Of a stretch of DNA of 64,000 nucleotides, positions 17,966 through 26,784 are shown in pieces. The DNA is from Lacihabitans sp. CCS-44 (GTDB lineage Bacteria; Bacteroidota; Bacteroidia; Cytophagales; Spirosomataceae), in contig NZ_RJUE01000064.1 of NCBI RefSeq assembly GCF_024343735.1, forward strand, positions 1 to 64,000, read 5' to 3'. Both the position numbers and the translations under genes were made by a program. The notes beneath the pieces were generated by a model. It had not been told where the DNA came from and did no database searches. It was given only the letters and a program-made list of their open reading frames with translations. Positions within the stretch are counted from its first letter, which is position 1, and every line of letters begins with the position of its first letter.

Positions 17966-18610
17966 ATGAAAAAAATATTTTTTTTAGCTCTAATATGTTT
18001 AGGTGCAAAAATTACGCTCGCACAAGACGGCTTAGGATTACGTAGTGGAGTGAGTTTGGAGAAAAAAGTAACCAAAAAAATAACACTTAATGCCACCGGG
18101 CAACTGAGGTTTAATAACAACATTTCGTACTTGCAAACCTACATGTTTGAGCTGGGCGGAGAATACAAAATCTCCAAAGCCTTCGATGTCGCGGTTTATT
18201 ATCGATTTGCAAATAGGAGAAAAGACGAAACCAAAGAATTTAAAAATCGTCATAGATTTTATGCCGACCTAGGCTATGGTAAAAAGTTTGGCCCTATTAA
18301 ACTTGAAAACAGGCTGAGATATCAGCACCAGTTTAAAGACAACGATGGAGTAACAGAGTTTGACGCCAGCTACATCAGAGACAAAATAGAAGCCTCTTAC
18401 TCAAACAAATCGAAGTTTACGCCTTATATATCCAACGATTTCTTTTTCCAAATTGGTGGAACTTTAGATCAACTACGTCCAAAAGCCGGAGTTAGCTACA
18501 AAATCAATAAGAAAAATGGAGTTGATTTGAGTATATTTAAAGACATTGACTTGGTCGGCACCGAGGCCTACGGACCAGTGATTGGCCTAGCATATAAACT
18601 GAAACTGTAA
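17966..18610 (+). CDS. DUF2490 outer-membrane protein
   Basis: This 214-residue protein starts with a signal peptide (residues 1-20, ending TLAQ). The rest is a row of amphipathic beta strands (for example ITLNATGQLRFNN, FDVAVYYRFANRR, KLENRLRYQHQF), ending in the strand YGPVIGLAYKLKL. The pattern and size fit DUF2490, a predicted 8- to 12-stranded outer-membrane barrel. It starts 12 bases after DUF4956 and closes the operon, with a terminator following. In this setting it could be the outer-membrane partner of the VTC/DUF4956 pair, but nothing proves transport. Confidence 0.88.
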   Translation: MKKIFFLALICLGAKITLAQDGLGLRSGVSLEKKVTKKITLNATGQLRFNNNISYLQTYMFELGGEYKISKAFDVAVYYRFANRRKDETKEFKNRHRFYADLGYGKKFGPIKLENRLRYQHQFKDNDGVTEFDASYIRDKIEASYSNKSKFTPYISNDFFFQIGGTLDQLRPKAGVSYKINKKNGVDLSIFKDIDLVGTEAYGPVIGLAYKLKL

Positions 18611-18619
18611 AGTAACTTC

Positions 18620-18646
18620 AAAGACCGCCAAAAGGTGGTCTTTTTT
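18620..18646 (+). terminator. Terminator of the VTC-DUF4956-DUF2490 operon
   Basis: A 10-bp stem (18620-18629 with 18634-18643) with one G-U pair and a 4-base loop is followed by Ts. Confidence 0.85.
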
Positions 18647-18719
18647 ATTTAAACAAAAGCATACCCAAGGCCACTTACTTTTACCCCATTTTTTTCTGGT
18701 ATTCTTTATTTTAATGAAT

Positions 18720-18727
18720 TAAATTTG
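18720..18727 (+). promoter_or_regulatory. Possible -7 element (TAAATTTG) of purL
   Basis: TAAATTTG matches TAnnTTTG 24 bases ahead of the ATG at 18752. No convincing -33 element is seen. Confidence 0.4.
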
Positions 18728-18751
18728 CAGTTCATTCCAATCAAAGATAAA

Positions 18752-21700
18752 ATGATTCATTTCTTCGGAAGCCAATCTGATACCGTTTTTGCAGTTCAAA
18801 CCCTCGATGTTATAGCACCTGAAAACCTCCCGAAATTATTTTGGTTGTTTAATGCTACGGCCGAAAATCAGTTTACGAAAGTAAATCAACCTGATGCTCA
18901 ACTAAATGCAGTTTTCGTGGGTCCAAGAGCGGCGATGATAACCCCTTGGAGCACAAATGCGGTAGAAATTACCCAAAATATGGGAATAGAGGGAATAGTA
19001 AGAATCGAAGAATTTCATGCTGTTGCTGCTGATTTCAAGGATTTTGACCCGATGTTATCACAGAAATATACTGAACTGAATCAATCCATTTATACAATTA
19101 ATATTCAGCCAGAGCCGATTCTTGAAATTGAAAACATTGACGAATATAACAAAAAAGAAGGATTGTCTTTGAGTCAAGAAGAGGTGGAATATCTTGAAAA
19201 TTTGGCCAAAAAACTAGGGAGAAAACTCACTGATTCTGAAGTTTTTGGTTTTTCACAAGTAAATTCAGAACACTGCCGTCACAAAATTTTCAATGGAACT
19301 TTTGTGATAGATGGTGAAGAAAAACCGAGCTCTCTTTTTAAATTAATCAAGAAAACCTCTCAAGAAAATCCAAACGATATCGTATCGGCTTATAAAGACA
19401 ATGTAGCTTTTGTAAAAGGACCTATTGTTACTCAATTTGCCCCAAAATCCGCTGATAAACCCGATTTTTACCAAGAAACAGAGTTCGAATCGGTTATTTC
19501 AGTCAAAGCCGAAACACATAATTTTCCAACGACAGTAGAGCCTTTCAATGGTGCGGCAACTGGAGCAGGTGGCGAAATTCGCGACCGTTTGGCTGGTGGA
19601 CAAGGTTCTTTGCCTTTGGCAGGAACGGCCGTATATATGACATCCTATTCAAGGCTTGCCGAAGATAGACCTTGGGAAAACGGCATGGAGGCACGCCCTT
19701 GGTTGTACCAAACCCCAATGGATATTTTGATAAAAGCATCCAACGGTGCTTCAGATTTTGGGAATAAATTTGGCCAGCCGCTTATATCTGGCTCACTTTT
19801 GACTTTTGAACATACAGAAGATGCTCGTAAGTTGGGTTTTGATAAAGTAATCATGATGGCAGGCGGAATTGGCTACGGAAAAGCCAGCCAAGCCATAAAA
19901 CAGTCTCCAACCGAAGGCGACAAAGTTGTGATTTTAGGAGGAGAAAATTACCGAATTGGTATGGGTGGAGCAGCTGTTTCATCGGCAGACACTGGTGCTT
20001 TTGGTTCAGGTATTGAGTTGAATGCCGTTCAAAGATCAAACCCAGAAATGCAAAAAAGAGCTGCCAATGCCATCAGAGGCTTGGTGGAAGCCGAGCATAA
20101 TCCAATAGTTTCGATTCATGACCATGGTGCTGGCGGTCACCTCAACTGTCTTTCTGAATTGGTAGAGGAAACTGGTGGTTTGATAGATTTAGACAAATTG
20201 CCTGTGGGCGATCCAACACTTTCTGCAAAAGAAATCATTGGTAACGAATCACAGGAGCGAATGGGATTAGTAATTGGTGAAAAAGATTTGGCTACACTGA
20301 AAACTATAGCAGATAGAGAACGCTCACCTATGTATACGGTGGGTGATGTAACCAGCAACCACAGATTTACGTTTGAGTCGAAGTCAACGGGCATAAAACC
20401 TATGGATTTTGCCATAGAAGACATGTTTGGCAGTTCTCCAAAAACCATCATGGCCGATAAAACCATTGACAGAAATTATTCAGACTTAGCATATTCAACA
20501 GAGAATATAGAGAGCTACCTTAAGCAAGTACTTCAATTAGAGGCAGTTGCATGTAAAGATTGGTTGACCAACAAAGTGGATAGATGTGTGGGTGGCCGAG
20601 TAGCCAAACAACAATGTGCGGGACCTTTGCAATTGCCACTCAACAATGTGGGCGTAATGGCTCTTGACTTTAAAGGAAAAGAAGGAATAGCCACCACAAT
20701 CGGTCATTCACCTGTTTCAGCTTTGGTAGACCCCGTGGCTGGCTCTAGAAATGCCATTGGCGAAGCACTTTCCAACATCGTTTGGGCTCCTTTAAAAGAC
20801 GGCTTAAAATCAGTTTCGCTTTCAGCCAACTGGATGTGGGCTTGTAAAAATGAGGGCGAAGACGCCAAATTATATGAAGCAGTAAAGGGCTGTTCTGATT
20901 TTGCTATTGAGTTAGGAATTAATATTCCTACAGGCAAAGACTCGCTTTCGATGAAGCAAAAATACCCTAACGATGAGGTAATTGCTCCAGGCACGGTTAT
21001 CATATCAGCAGGTGCAAGTTGCTCTGATATCAAACAAGTGGTCGAGCCAGTTTTACAAAGAAATGGCGGGAACATCTACTATGTAAACCTGTCAAAAGAT
21101 AGTTTTAAACTAGGTGGAAGTTCATTTGCACAGATACTAAACAAAGTAGGAAAAAGTGTACCAACCATAACAGATTCAGCATATTTCGCCACTGCTTTTA
21201 ACCTAATTCAAGATTTAATTAAAACCAACAAAATAAAAGCTGGTCATGATATCGGAAGTGGTGGTTTAGTTACCACTCTTTTGGAAATGAGCTTTGCAGA
21301 TGTGAATTTGGGAGCTAAATATGATTTGAGCCCCCTAACCTCCGAAGGGGGAATTCAGAACGATTTCATTCAAATTCTTTTCTCAGAAAACATTGGATTG
21401 GTTTTGCAGGCTGGTTCAGAAATAGAAACAGAATTTAAAAACAAAGGAATTGAATTATTTAAAATAGGTGAAGTTGTCGAAGGAAATTCAGTTTCCATAA
21501 AACATAATTCTGACGAAATTAACCTTAATATCAGCGAGTTAAGAGATACTTGGTTTAAAACTTCATATTTACTCGACCGTCGCCAATCCAAAAATGGAAG
21601 AGCTGAGGCACGTTACGAAAACTACAAAAACCAGCCTTTAAAATATACTTTTCCACAGCATTTTTCAGGAGAAAAACCATCTACAATAAGTGGTATAAAA

Positions 21701-22459
21701 AAGCCCAAAGCAGCCATCATCCGTGAAAAAGGCAGCAACTCTGAAAGAGAAATGGCCAATGCTATGTTTCTTGCAGGTTTTGATGTGAAAGACGTTCACA
21801 TGACAGATTTGATTTCAGGAAGAGAGACTTTGGAGGACATCCAGTTTATTGGTGCGGTTGGAGGATTCTCAAATTCAGACGTTTTGGGTTCAGCCAAAGG
21901 CTGGGCAGGAGCATTTTTGTACAACGAAAAAGCAAACATGGCCCTAAAAAAATTCTTTGCGAGAGAAGATACACTTTCGGTTGGAATTTGCAATGGTTGT
22001 CAACTGTTTATGGAATTGGAATTAATCAATCCAGAACACGAAATCCACGGCAAAATGCTTCACAATGAGTCGCATAAACATGAAAGTATTTTCACATCTG
22101 TAACAGTTCAGAAAAATCATTCAGTTATGCTTTCGACATTGGAAGGAGCTACTTTGGGTGTTTGGGTATCGCATGGAGAAGGAAAATTCAACCTCCCTTA
22201 CGGAGAAGAAAAATACAACATCGTAGGAAAATATGGCTACGAAAGTTACCCAGCCAATCCTAACGGCTCGGATTTCAACACCGCCATGATGTGCGATGCA
22301 ACAGGAAGACATTTGGTGATGATGCCGCACATTGAGCGTTCTACTTTCCCTTGGAACTGGGCACATTACCCAGCTGACCGCAAAAAAGACGAAGTGAGTC
22401 CTTGGTTGGAAGGATTTGTAAATGCTAAGAAGTGGGTGGATGCTAAAAACGCTAAATAG
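18752..22459 (+). CDS. purL: Phosphoribosylformylglycinamidine synthase, single-chain form
   Basis: PurL converts FGAR, glutamine and ATP to FGAM in purine synthesis. This is the large single-chain type (1235 residues from the ATG at 18752). In that type the PurS-like N-terminal domain, the two AIR-synthase-related ATP-grasp-unlike halves and the glutaminase are fused. Visible landmarks are FSQVNSEHCRHKIFNG (FGAR/ATP site), KAETHNFPTTVEPFNGA, GGEIRDR and IPTGKDSLSM. The class I glutaminase domain has GAVGGFSNSDVLG, the nucleophile Cys in GICNGCQL, and the His-Glu pair in MPHIERSTFPW. The in-frame TTG at 18725 overlaps a promoter-like element and is rejected. Monocistronic. Confidence 0.96.
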   Translation: MIHFFGSQSDTVFAVQTLDVIAPENLPKLFWLFNATAENQFTKVNQPDAQLNAVFVGPRAAMITPWSTNAVEITQNMGIEGIVRIEEFHAVAADFKDFDPMLSQKYTELNQSIYTINIQPEPILEIENIDEYNKKEGLSLSQEEVEYLENLAKKLGRKLTDSEVFGFSQVNSEHCRHKIFNGTFVIDGEEKPSSLFKLIKKTSQENPNDIVSAYKDNVAFVKGPIVTQFAPKSADKPDFYQETEFESVISVKAETHNFPTTVEPFNGAATGAGGEIRDRLAGGQGSLPLAGTAVYMTSYSRLAEDRPWENGMEARPWLYQTPMDILIKASNGASDFGNKFGQPLISGSLLTFEHTEDARKLGFDKVIMMAGGIGYGKASQAIKQSPTEGDKVVILGGENYRIGMGGAAVSSADTGAFGSGIELNAVQRSNPEMQKRAANAIRGLVEAEHNPIVSIHDHGAGGHLNCLSELVEETGGLIDLDKLPVGDPTLSAKEIIGNESQERMGLVIGEKDLATLKTIADRERSPMYTVGDVTSNHRFTFESKSTGIKPMDFAIEDMFGSSPKTIMADKTIDRNYSDLAYSTENIESYLKQVLQLEAVACKDWLTNKVDRCVGGRVAKQQCAGPLQLPLNNVGVMALDFKGKEGIATTIGHSPVSALVDPVAGSRNAIGEALSNIVWAPLKDGLKSVSLSANWMWACKNEGEDAKLYEAVKGCSDFAIELGINIPTGKDSLSMKQKYPNDEVIAPGTVIISAGASCSDIKQVVEPVLQRNGGNIYYVNLSKDSFKLGGSSFAQILNKVGKSVPTITDSAYFATAFNLIQDLIKTNKIKAGHDIGSGGLVTTLLEMSFADVNLGAKYDLSPLTSEGGIQNDFIQILFSENIGLVLQAGSEIETEFKNKGIELFKIGEVVEGNSVSIKHNSDEINLNISELRDTWFKTSYLLDRRQSKNGRAEARYENYKNQPLKYTFPQHFSGEKPSTISGIKKPKAAIIREKGSNSEREMANAMFLAGFDVKDVHMTDLISGRETLEDIQFIGAVGGFSNSDVLGSAKGWAGAFLYNEKANMALKKFFAREDTLSVGICNGCQLFMELELINPEHEIHGKMLHNESHKHESIFTSVTVQKNHSVMLSTLEGATLGVWVSHGEGKFNLPYGEEKYNIVGKYGYESYPANPNGSDFNTAMMCDATGRHLVMMPHIERSTFPWNWAHYPADRKKDEVSPWLEGFVNAKKWVDAKNAK

Positions 22460-22614
22460 TTTATTTTTAAATACATAGACATATAGATATCATAGGTTTC
22501 TTTTGTGTCCTATGTGTTTAGGTGTTTCATAAAAAATACTTTGTACGCTCAAATTTGTCGCAAATCGCCCATAATTTGTCTTTTTTAGCTAATCATATTA
22601 GGTGTTAGATGGAA

Positions 22615-22622
22615 TACATTTG
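22615..22622 (+). promoter_or_regulatory. Possible -7 element (TACATTTG) of the SRPBCC-DUF1801 gene run
   Basis: TACATTTG matches TAnnTTTG 31 bases ahead of the ATG at 22654. A second similar string (ATACATTT) lies 17 bases downstream. No clear -33 TTG. Confidence 0.4.
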
Positions 22623-22653
22623 TATCTTTAAATACATTTAAGCTTTGACAAAT

Positions 22654-23103
22654 ATGGAAGTTATAAAATTCTCAATTGTTATTAATGCCACCAGAGAAAA
22701 AGTATGGAACACCATGCTTCAAGATGCTACATATAGAATCTGGACCAAAGAGTTTGCAGAAGGTTCACACTATGAGGGTTCTTGGGAAAAAGGCAGTGAA
22801 ATACATTTCCTTGGCCCAGATGAAGACGGCAACTTGGGCGGCATGTATTCAAGAATTAAGGAAAACGTCGAATACGAATTCATTTCGATTGAGCATCTCG
22901 GAATGATCAGCAAAGGAATCATAGACACCACCAGTGAGGAAGTAAAAAAATGGACGCCTTCGTTTGAAAACTACATTTTGCTACCAAAAGAAAATCAAAC
23001 CGAGCTTTTGGTTGAAATGAACACTACAGCAGAGTATGTACCGATGTTTGAGGAAATGTGGCCTCGTGCTCTTCAATCTCTTAAAAATCTTTGTGAAAAA
23101 TAA
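22654..23103 (+). CDS. SRPBCC/AHSA1-type protein
   Basis: This 149-residue cytosolic protein has the START-like (SRPBCC) fold. The order is N-terminal strand IKFSIVINATREKVWNTML, helix, the EGSHYEGSWEKGSEIHFLG strands, and the long C-terminal helix MFEEMWPRALQSLKNLCE. AHSA1-type proteins are hydrophobic-ligand binders or Hsp90-cochaperone-like proteins with unknown ligands in bacteria. It is the first of four closely packed genes (gaps of 11 and 6 bases, then a 4-base overlap). I chose the ATG at 22654; an in-frame TTG lies 9 bases before it. Confidence 0.88.
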   Translation: MEVIKFSIVINATREKVWNTMLQDATYRIWTKEFAEGSHYEGSWEKGSEIHFLGPDEDGNLGGMYSRIKENVEYEFISIEHLGMISKGIIDTTSEEVKKWTPSFENYILLPKENQTELLVEMNTTAEYVPMFEEMWPRALQSLKNLCEK

Positions 23104-23114
23104 CCAAAAACGAT

Positions 23115-23537
23115 ATGACAGAAGACATCTACCCTTGTTTATGGTTTGACGGAAAAGCCAAGGCAGCCGCAGAATTTTATTGCAGTATTTTCAAAAACTC
23201 CAAAATCCTCTCAGAAAACCCAATGGTGGTTATATTTGAACTGAACGGCAGAAAGCACATGGGTCTCAATGGTGGCCCAATGTTTAACTTCAACGAAGCA
23301 GTGTCGTTTGTAGTTACTTGTGCCGACCAAGCCGAAATAGATTATTACTGGGAAAAACTAACAGAAAACGGCCAAGAAAGTATGTGTGGATGGCTGAAAG
23401 ATCAATTTGGCGTTTCATGGCAGGTTGTTCCGAGTATTTTGGGAGAACTCATGTCTGACCCAACTAAAGTTGGGAGAGTATCGAACGCATTTATGCAAAT
23501 GAAGAAATTTGACATTGAAAAACTCAGAAATGCTTGA
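23115..23537 (+). CDS. VOC-family PhnB-like protein
   Basis: This 140-residue protein has the vicinal-oxygen-chelate fold of the PhnB / 3-demethylubiquinone methyltransferase-like group. It has the diagnostic start YPCLWFDGKAKAAAEFYCSIF, the MGLNGGPMFNFNEAVSFVVTC segment and WLKDQFGVSWQVVP, with two beta-alpha-beta-beta-beta units. Most members lack the full metal-ligand set of glyoxalase I and their substrate is unknown. It is the second gene in the SRPBCC-VOC-DUF1801-DUF1801 run. These families are often adjacent in soil and aquatic bacteria. Confidence 0.88.
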   Translation: MTEDIYPCLWFDGKAKAAAEFYCSIFKNSKILSENPMVVIFELNGRKHMGLNGGPMFNFNEAVSFVVTCADQAEIDYYWEKLTENGQESMCGWLKDQFGVSWQVVPSILGELMSDPTKVGRVSNAFMQMKKFDIEKLRNA

Positions 23538-23543
23538 TTAACG

Positions 23544-23909
23544 ATGGAGAAATCTACTGCATATACTACTGTAGATGAATACATTGAGGCATTTCCTGCA
23601 GATGTCAAACTAAGGCTTTTGCAAATTCGCGAACTCATCAAAAGTACTGCTCCTGAATCTGAAGAATACATAAGTTACGGAATGCCATCTTACAAATTCC
23701 ATGGAATACTTGTTTACTTTTCAGCCTTTAAAAATCACATTGGTTTGTTTTCAGTGCCCAATCTTCATCCTGATTTTTTAGAAAAATTCAAACCTTACAA
23801 AACAGGAAGAGGTTCAGTTCAATTTCCTCATAACAAAGCCCTTCCGCTTGATTTTATCAAAGAAATTTTAGAATTTCGTGTAAGCGAAAACCTAAAAAAA
23901 ATGAAATGA
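23544..23909 (+). CDS. DUF1801 protein (first of tandem pair)
   Basis: This 121-residue protein matches the DUF1801 (YdhG-like) pattern: TVDEYIEAFPADVKLRLLQIR, then a central segment PESEEYISYGMPSYKF, VYFSAFKNHIGLFSVP, and a C-terminal segment RGSVQFPHNKALP. These proteins are compact alpha/beta folds of unknown biochemical role. It is clearly paralogous to the following gene. The two share the overall layout and many motifs (EYI, YGMP/YNMP, FKNHIG/NKNHIG, QFP) but have diverged, so the duplication is not recent. Confidence 0.88.
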   Translation: MEKSTAYTTVDEYIEAFPADVKLRLLQIRELIKSTAPESEEYISYGMPSYKFHGILVYFSAFKNHIGLFSVPNLHPDFLEKFKPYKTGRGSVQFPHNKALPLDFIKEILEFRVSENLKKMK

Positions 23910-24265
23910 AAAAATACACCAACGTTGAAGAGTACATTTTGGATTTTCCTGAAGATGCTCAAATCAAAATGCAAGGGCTTAGAGAAATTATAAAATCTCT
24001 TGCTCCAAATTGCAAAGAAATCATCAGTTATAATATGCCCGCTTACAGACAAAACGGGATAGTTGTATATTTTGCCGCCAACAAAAACCATATAGGTTTT
24101 TACCCAACGCCAAATGGAATTTTGGCATTTGAATCTGAACTTAGCGACTACAAATACTCAAAAGGAGCCATTCAGTTTCCAATTGACCGGCCAATCCCTA
24201 AGGCTCTCATACAAAAAATAGTACAATTCAGATTAGAGGAAGATTTTTTGAAAAAGAAAAATTAA
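23906..24265 (+). CDS. DUF1801 protein (second of tandem pair)
   Basis: This 119-residue paralogue of the preceding gene has NVEEYILDFPEDAQIKMQGLREI, KEIISYNMPAYRQNGIVVYFAANKNHIGFYPTP and GAIQFPIDRPIPKALIQKIV. It overlaps the upstream gene by 4 bases (ATGA), indicating translational coupling. The C-terminus is Lys-rich (DFLKKKN). Function unknown. Confidence 0.88.
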   Translation: MKKYTNVEEYILDFPEDAQIKMQGLREIIKSLAPNCKEIISYNMPAYRQNGIVVYFAANKNHIGFYPTPNGILAFESELSDYKYSKGAIQFPIDRPIPKALIQKIVQFRLEEDFLKKKN

Positions 24266-24311
24266 GGAGTACTTTTACATCCACCTAAAATTTCAAAATT
24301 TCTAATCAAAA

Positions 24312-24869
24312 ATGAAACAAACACTTGGCTTTCTTTTCATTCTTTCTATCATCCTTTCTTGTACAAATTCTCAAAACGACACCATAGATACGCTGGCTAT
24401 ACAGGATTCTCTACGACTTGACTCGATAAACAAAGCCCAAGCCTTGGTAAGTGTAGACGCAAAATCATGGCTAATAAAAAGCATTGAAAACGAATTCTCA
24501 GACCCGCGTTTTGAAAACGAAAACCAAGACAAAAAACCAAGCATTTATACGCCTGCTTACGAAGAATACAAAACTGATGCCATCAGTATAGATTTCGATG
24601 GCGGAATAACTGAGGAAAAATTCAAAGAAAAGTGGTCTGGAAAATATGATATAAAATATGCAGGAATTGGAAATGGGTTTCTGATTGCGAGCCAAGATTG
24701 GGGAAAAGTAAAGGTAACCACTTGTAACCTAAAAACCGCAGCCACAGCTGACACCTTGCTTTTTGATGTTGTTTTGGAAGATACCGAATTTAAAGCCAAA
24801 TACAAAAGAGACATCAAAGTTGTTAAATCTGGCAATTCGTATTTGATTGACGACGTTTTAGAATACTAA
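24312..24869 (+). CDS. Hypothetical lipoprotein
   Basis: This 185-residue protein has a lipoprotein signal (MKQTLGFLFILSIILSC, Cys 17) followed by a Ser/Asn/Asp-rich linker. The folded part contains W/F-rich segments (KEKWSGKYDIKYAGIGNG, LLFDVVLEDTEFKAKYKRDIKVVK). It is compatible with a small periplasmic or surface NTF2-like or DUF3828-like domain, but I do not recognise a family with confidence. It lies 46 bases after the DUF1801 pair and 27 bases before namZ, so it may be cotranscribed with either. Confidence 0.75.
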   Translation: MKQTLGFLFILSIILSCTNSQNDTIDTLAIQDSLRLDSINKAQALVSVDAKSWLIKSIENEFSDPRFENENQDKKPSIYTPAYEEYKTDAISIDFDGGITEEKFKEKWSGKYDIKYAGIGNGFLIASQDWGKVKVTTCNLKTAATADTLLFDVVLEDTEFKAKYKRDIKVVKSGNSYLIDDVLEY

Positions 24870-24896
24870 AAATACGTTTTCTACAGTTTACCTTTT

Positions 24897-26114
24897 ATGA
24901 AAAAACTTCAAATCTCCTTCCTATTTGTTGGCTTGGTCTTTATTCTTGGGTTTAAATGCACCCAAAAAGCGTACAATAGTGTAGCAGAACCCATCAAAAC
25001 CGGAGCCGAACAAACCGATAAATACTTGTCGATTCTGAAAGGCAAAAGAGTTGGAATTCTGGCAAATCCAACCACTATTATTGGCAAAAGCCACTTGGTG
25101 GATAGCCTTCAAAAGTTAGGAATTGAAATCGTGAAAGTATTCGGCCCTGAGCATGGCTTTAGAGGAAATGCCTCGAATGGAGCAAAAGTCAGTGACGAAA
25201 TTGATGCTGCGACAGGTATAAAAATCATTTCGCTTTACGGCAAAAAACGCAAGCCCTCTGCCGAAGACTTGGCCAATGTGGACATCATGGTGTTTGATAT
25301 TCAAGACGTTGGGTGTAGATTTTATACTTATATCAATGTTTTGCGGGATGTGATGGAAGCCTGTGCTGAGCACAACAAAATCCTCTTGATTCTCGACAGA
25401 CCCAATCCCAACGGCTACCTCGTTGACGGTCCCATTATGGATATGCGACTAAAATCGGGCATCGGGCAATTCCCGATTCCGATTGCACACGGCATGACCA
25501 TAGCTGAATTTGCCCAAATGATAAACGGAGAAGGTTGGCTACCCAATCAAGCCAAATGCAAACTCGAAATAGTGAAAGTGGCTAATTATAAGCACGATAT
25601 GGAGTATATTTTACCCATAAAACCATCTCCAAATCTCAATACCCAACAGAGTATTATGCTCTACCCCGCCACTTGTATGTTTGAAGGCACTATCCTGAGC
25701 CAAGGCCGCGGCACGCAGGTACCATTTACGGTTCTGGGAGCTCCTTTGTTAAAAGACAAATATACTTTCAACTTTACGCCCAAAAGCATACCAGGCATGA
25801 GCGAGTCGCCCTTGCACATGAACGAAACCTGCTATGGGCTAGATTTGATGAAATACGACATCAAAAATCTGAGAAAAACCAAGCGAATCAACCTCCAATG
25901 GATGATTGACCTCTACAACGCCTACCCAGACAAAGCCAAGTTTTTTGACAGAACCCAAAGCAAACAAATGGGTAACATAGATTTCTTGGCTGGTGTTTAC
26001 GAATTCAGAAAACAAATAGAAGAAGGAAAAACCGCCGAGGAAATTCAAAAATCGTGGGAACCAGGCCTTTCAGAATATAAAAAAATGAGATTGAAGTATG
26101 TTTTGTATGATTGA
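24897..26114 (+). CDS. namZ: NamZ-type exo-beta-N-acetylmuramidase (DUF1343)
   Basis: This 405-residue exported protein is of the DUF1343 family, whose characterised members are exo-lytic beta-N-acetylmuramidases used in peptidoglycan recovery. The N-terminal signal (residues 1-19) is followed by FKCTQKA, so it may be a lipoprotein. Family hallmarks are GKRVGILANPT, VFGPEHGFRGNASNGAKV, ISLYGKKRKPS, FDIQDVGCRFYTYI, LILDRPNPNG, SPNLNT and FEGTILSQGRGT. The EHGFRG Glu/His region is near the expected active site. Its role would be release of MurNAc from muropeptide-free glycan ends in the periplasm. No mur salvage genes flank it. Confidence 0.9.
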   Translation: MKKLQISFLFVGLVFILGFKCTQKAYNSVAEPIKTGAEQTDKYLSILKGKRVGILANPTTIIGKSHLVDSLQKLGIEIVKVFGPEHGFRGNASNGAKVSDEIDAATGIKIISLYGKKRKPSAEDLANVDIMVFDIQDVGCRFYTYINVLRDVMEACAEHNKILLILDRPNPNGYLVDGPIMDMRLKSGIGQFPIPIAHGMTIAEFAQMINGEGWLPNQAKCKLEIVKVANYKHDMEYILPIKPSPNLNTQQSIMLYPATCMFEGTILSQGRGTQVPFTVLGAPLLKDKYTFNFTPKSIPGMSESPLHMNETCYGLDLMKYDIKNLRKTKRINLQWMIDLYNAYPDKAKFFDRTQSKQMGNIDFLAGVYEFRKQIEEGKTAEEIQKSWEPGLSEYKKMRLKYVLYD

Positions 26115-26208
26115 GCGAGATGGTATTGTTTAAAATGAGTTGAACACGAAAACAGACAAGCAAAAACAAAGTAGAGAAGGTCATAATTTTGCAAAAGTTG
26201 TTCTATTT

Positions 26209-26682
26209 TTAAAGTATTATAGATATTTCATTATTATTTGAATTATCATTGAATATCTCATAAACAACAAAATTGTCCTCCGCGAGGTCAAGACCAAAAA
26301 AAACAAAATCGTACTTGATACAATTATTTAAAAGGTTAACAAGACTTCCATAGTCAGTATTCAAGCTTATTTTAAAAATTAATCCTTTTTTGAAATTAGC
26401 TCTGCTTCTCTTTAAGAATAAAGAATCAGACCTCAAACAAGACAACTTATCAAATTGCTTCTCTATCGAAACTAAATTCATTCTCTCTATATGAAAAGTA
26501 TCTAATTCTACACCGTGATAAAGATGATAAGTTGAAAATTCAAGATTTTCGTTTTGATTTGTAGTCGGCATATTTAATTTGATTACTTTCAAATTCCTTT
26601 CTGAGAAGGAATTCGTGAAAATTGCAATCAAAATTATTGGGATCATAACCAAAGAAATCATGCCTGGGATATAATACTTCAT
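26209..26682 (-). CDS. Hypothetical membrane-anchored protein
   Basis: This 157-residue protein is not recognised. A single N-terminal hydrophobic segment (residues 5-22, GMISLVMIPIILIAIF) is followed by a polar extracytoplasmic domain that is Asn/Leu/Asp-rich. No Cys, catalytic motif or repeat is visible. It ends in SIIL. Base composition is as AT-rich as the surrounding intergenic DNA and the gene is isolated, so expression is less certain than for its neighbours. Confidence 0.6.
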   Translation of the reverse strand: MKYYIPGMISLVMIPIILIAIFTNSFSERNLKVIKLNMPTTNQNENLEFSTYHLYHGVELDTFHIERMNLVSIEKQFDKLSCLRSDSLFLKRSRANFKKGLIFKISLNTDYGSLVNLLNNCIKYDFVFFGLDLAEDNFVVYEIFNDNSNNNEISIIL

Positions 26683-26784
26683 ACCATTGACTATTTAAAT
26701 ATCAACAAATATAATGCAATTAACTAATATCATAGTTATAGTATTTTTAATTAAATGTAACTATTTCTGAATATACAGTTTACC

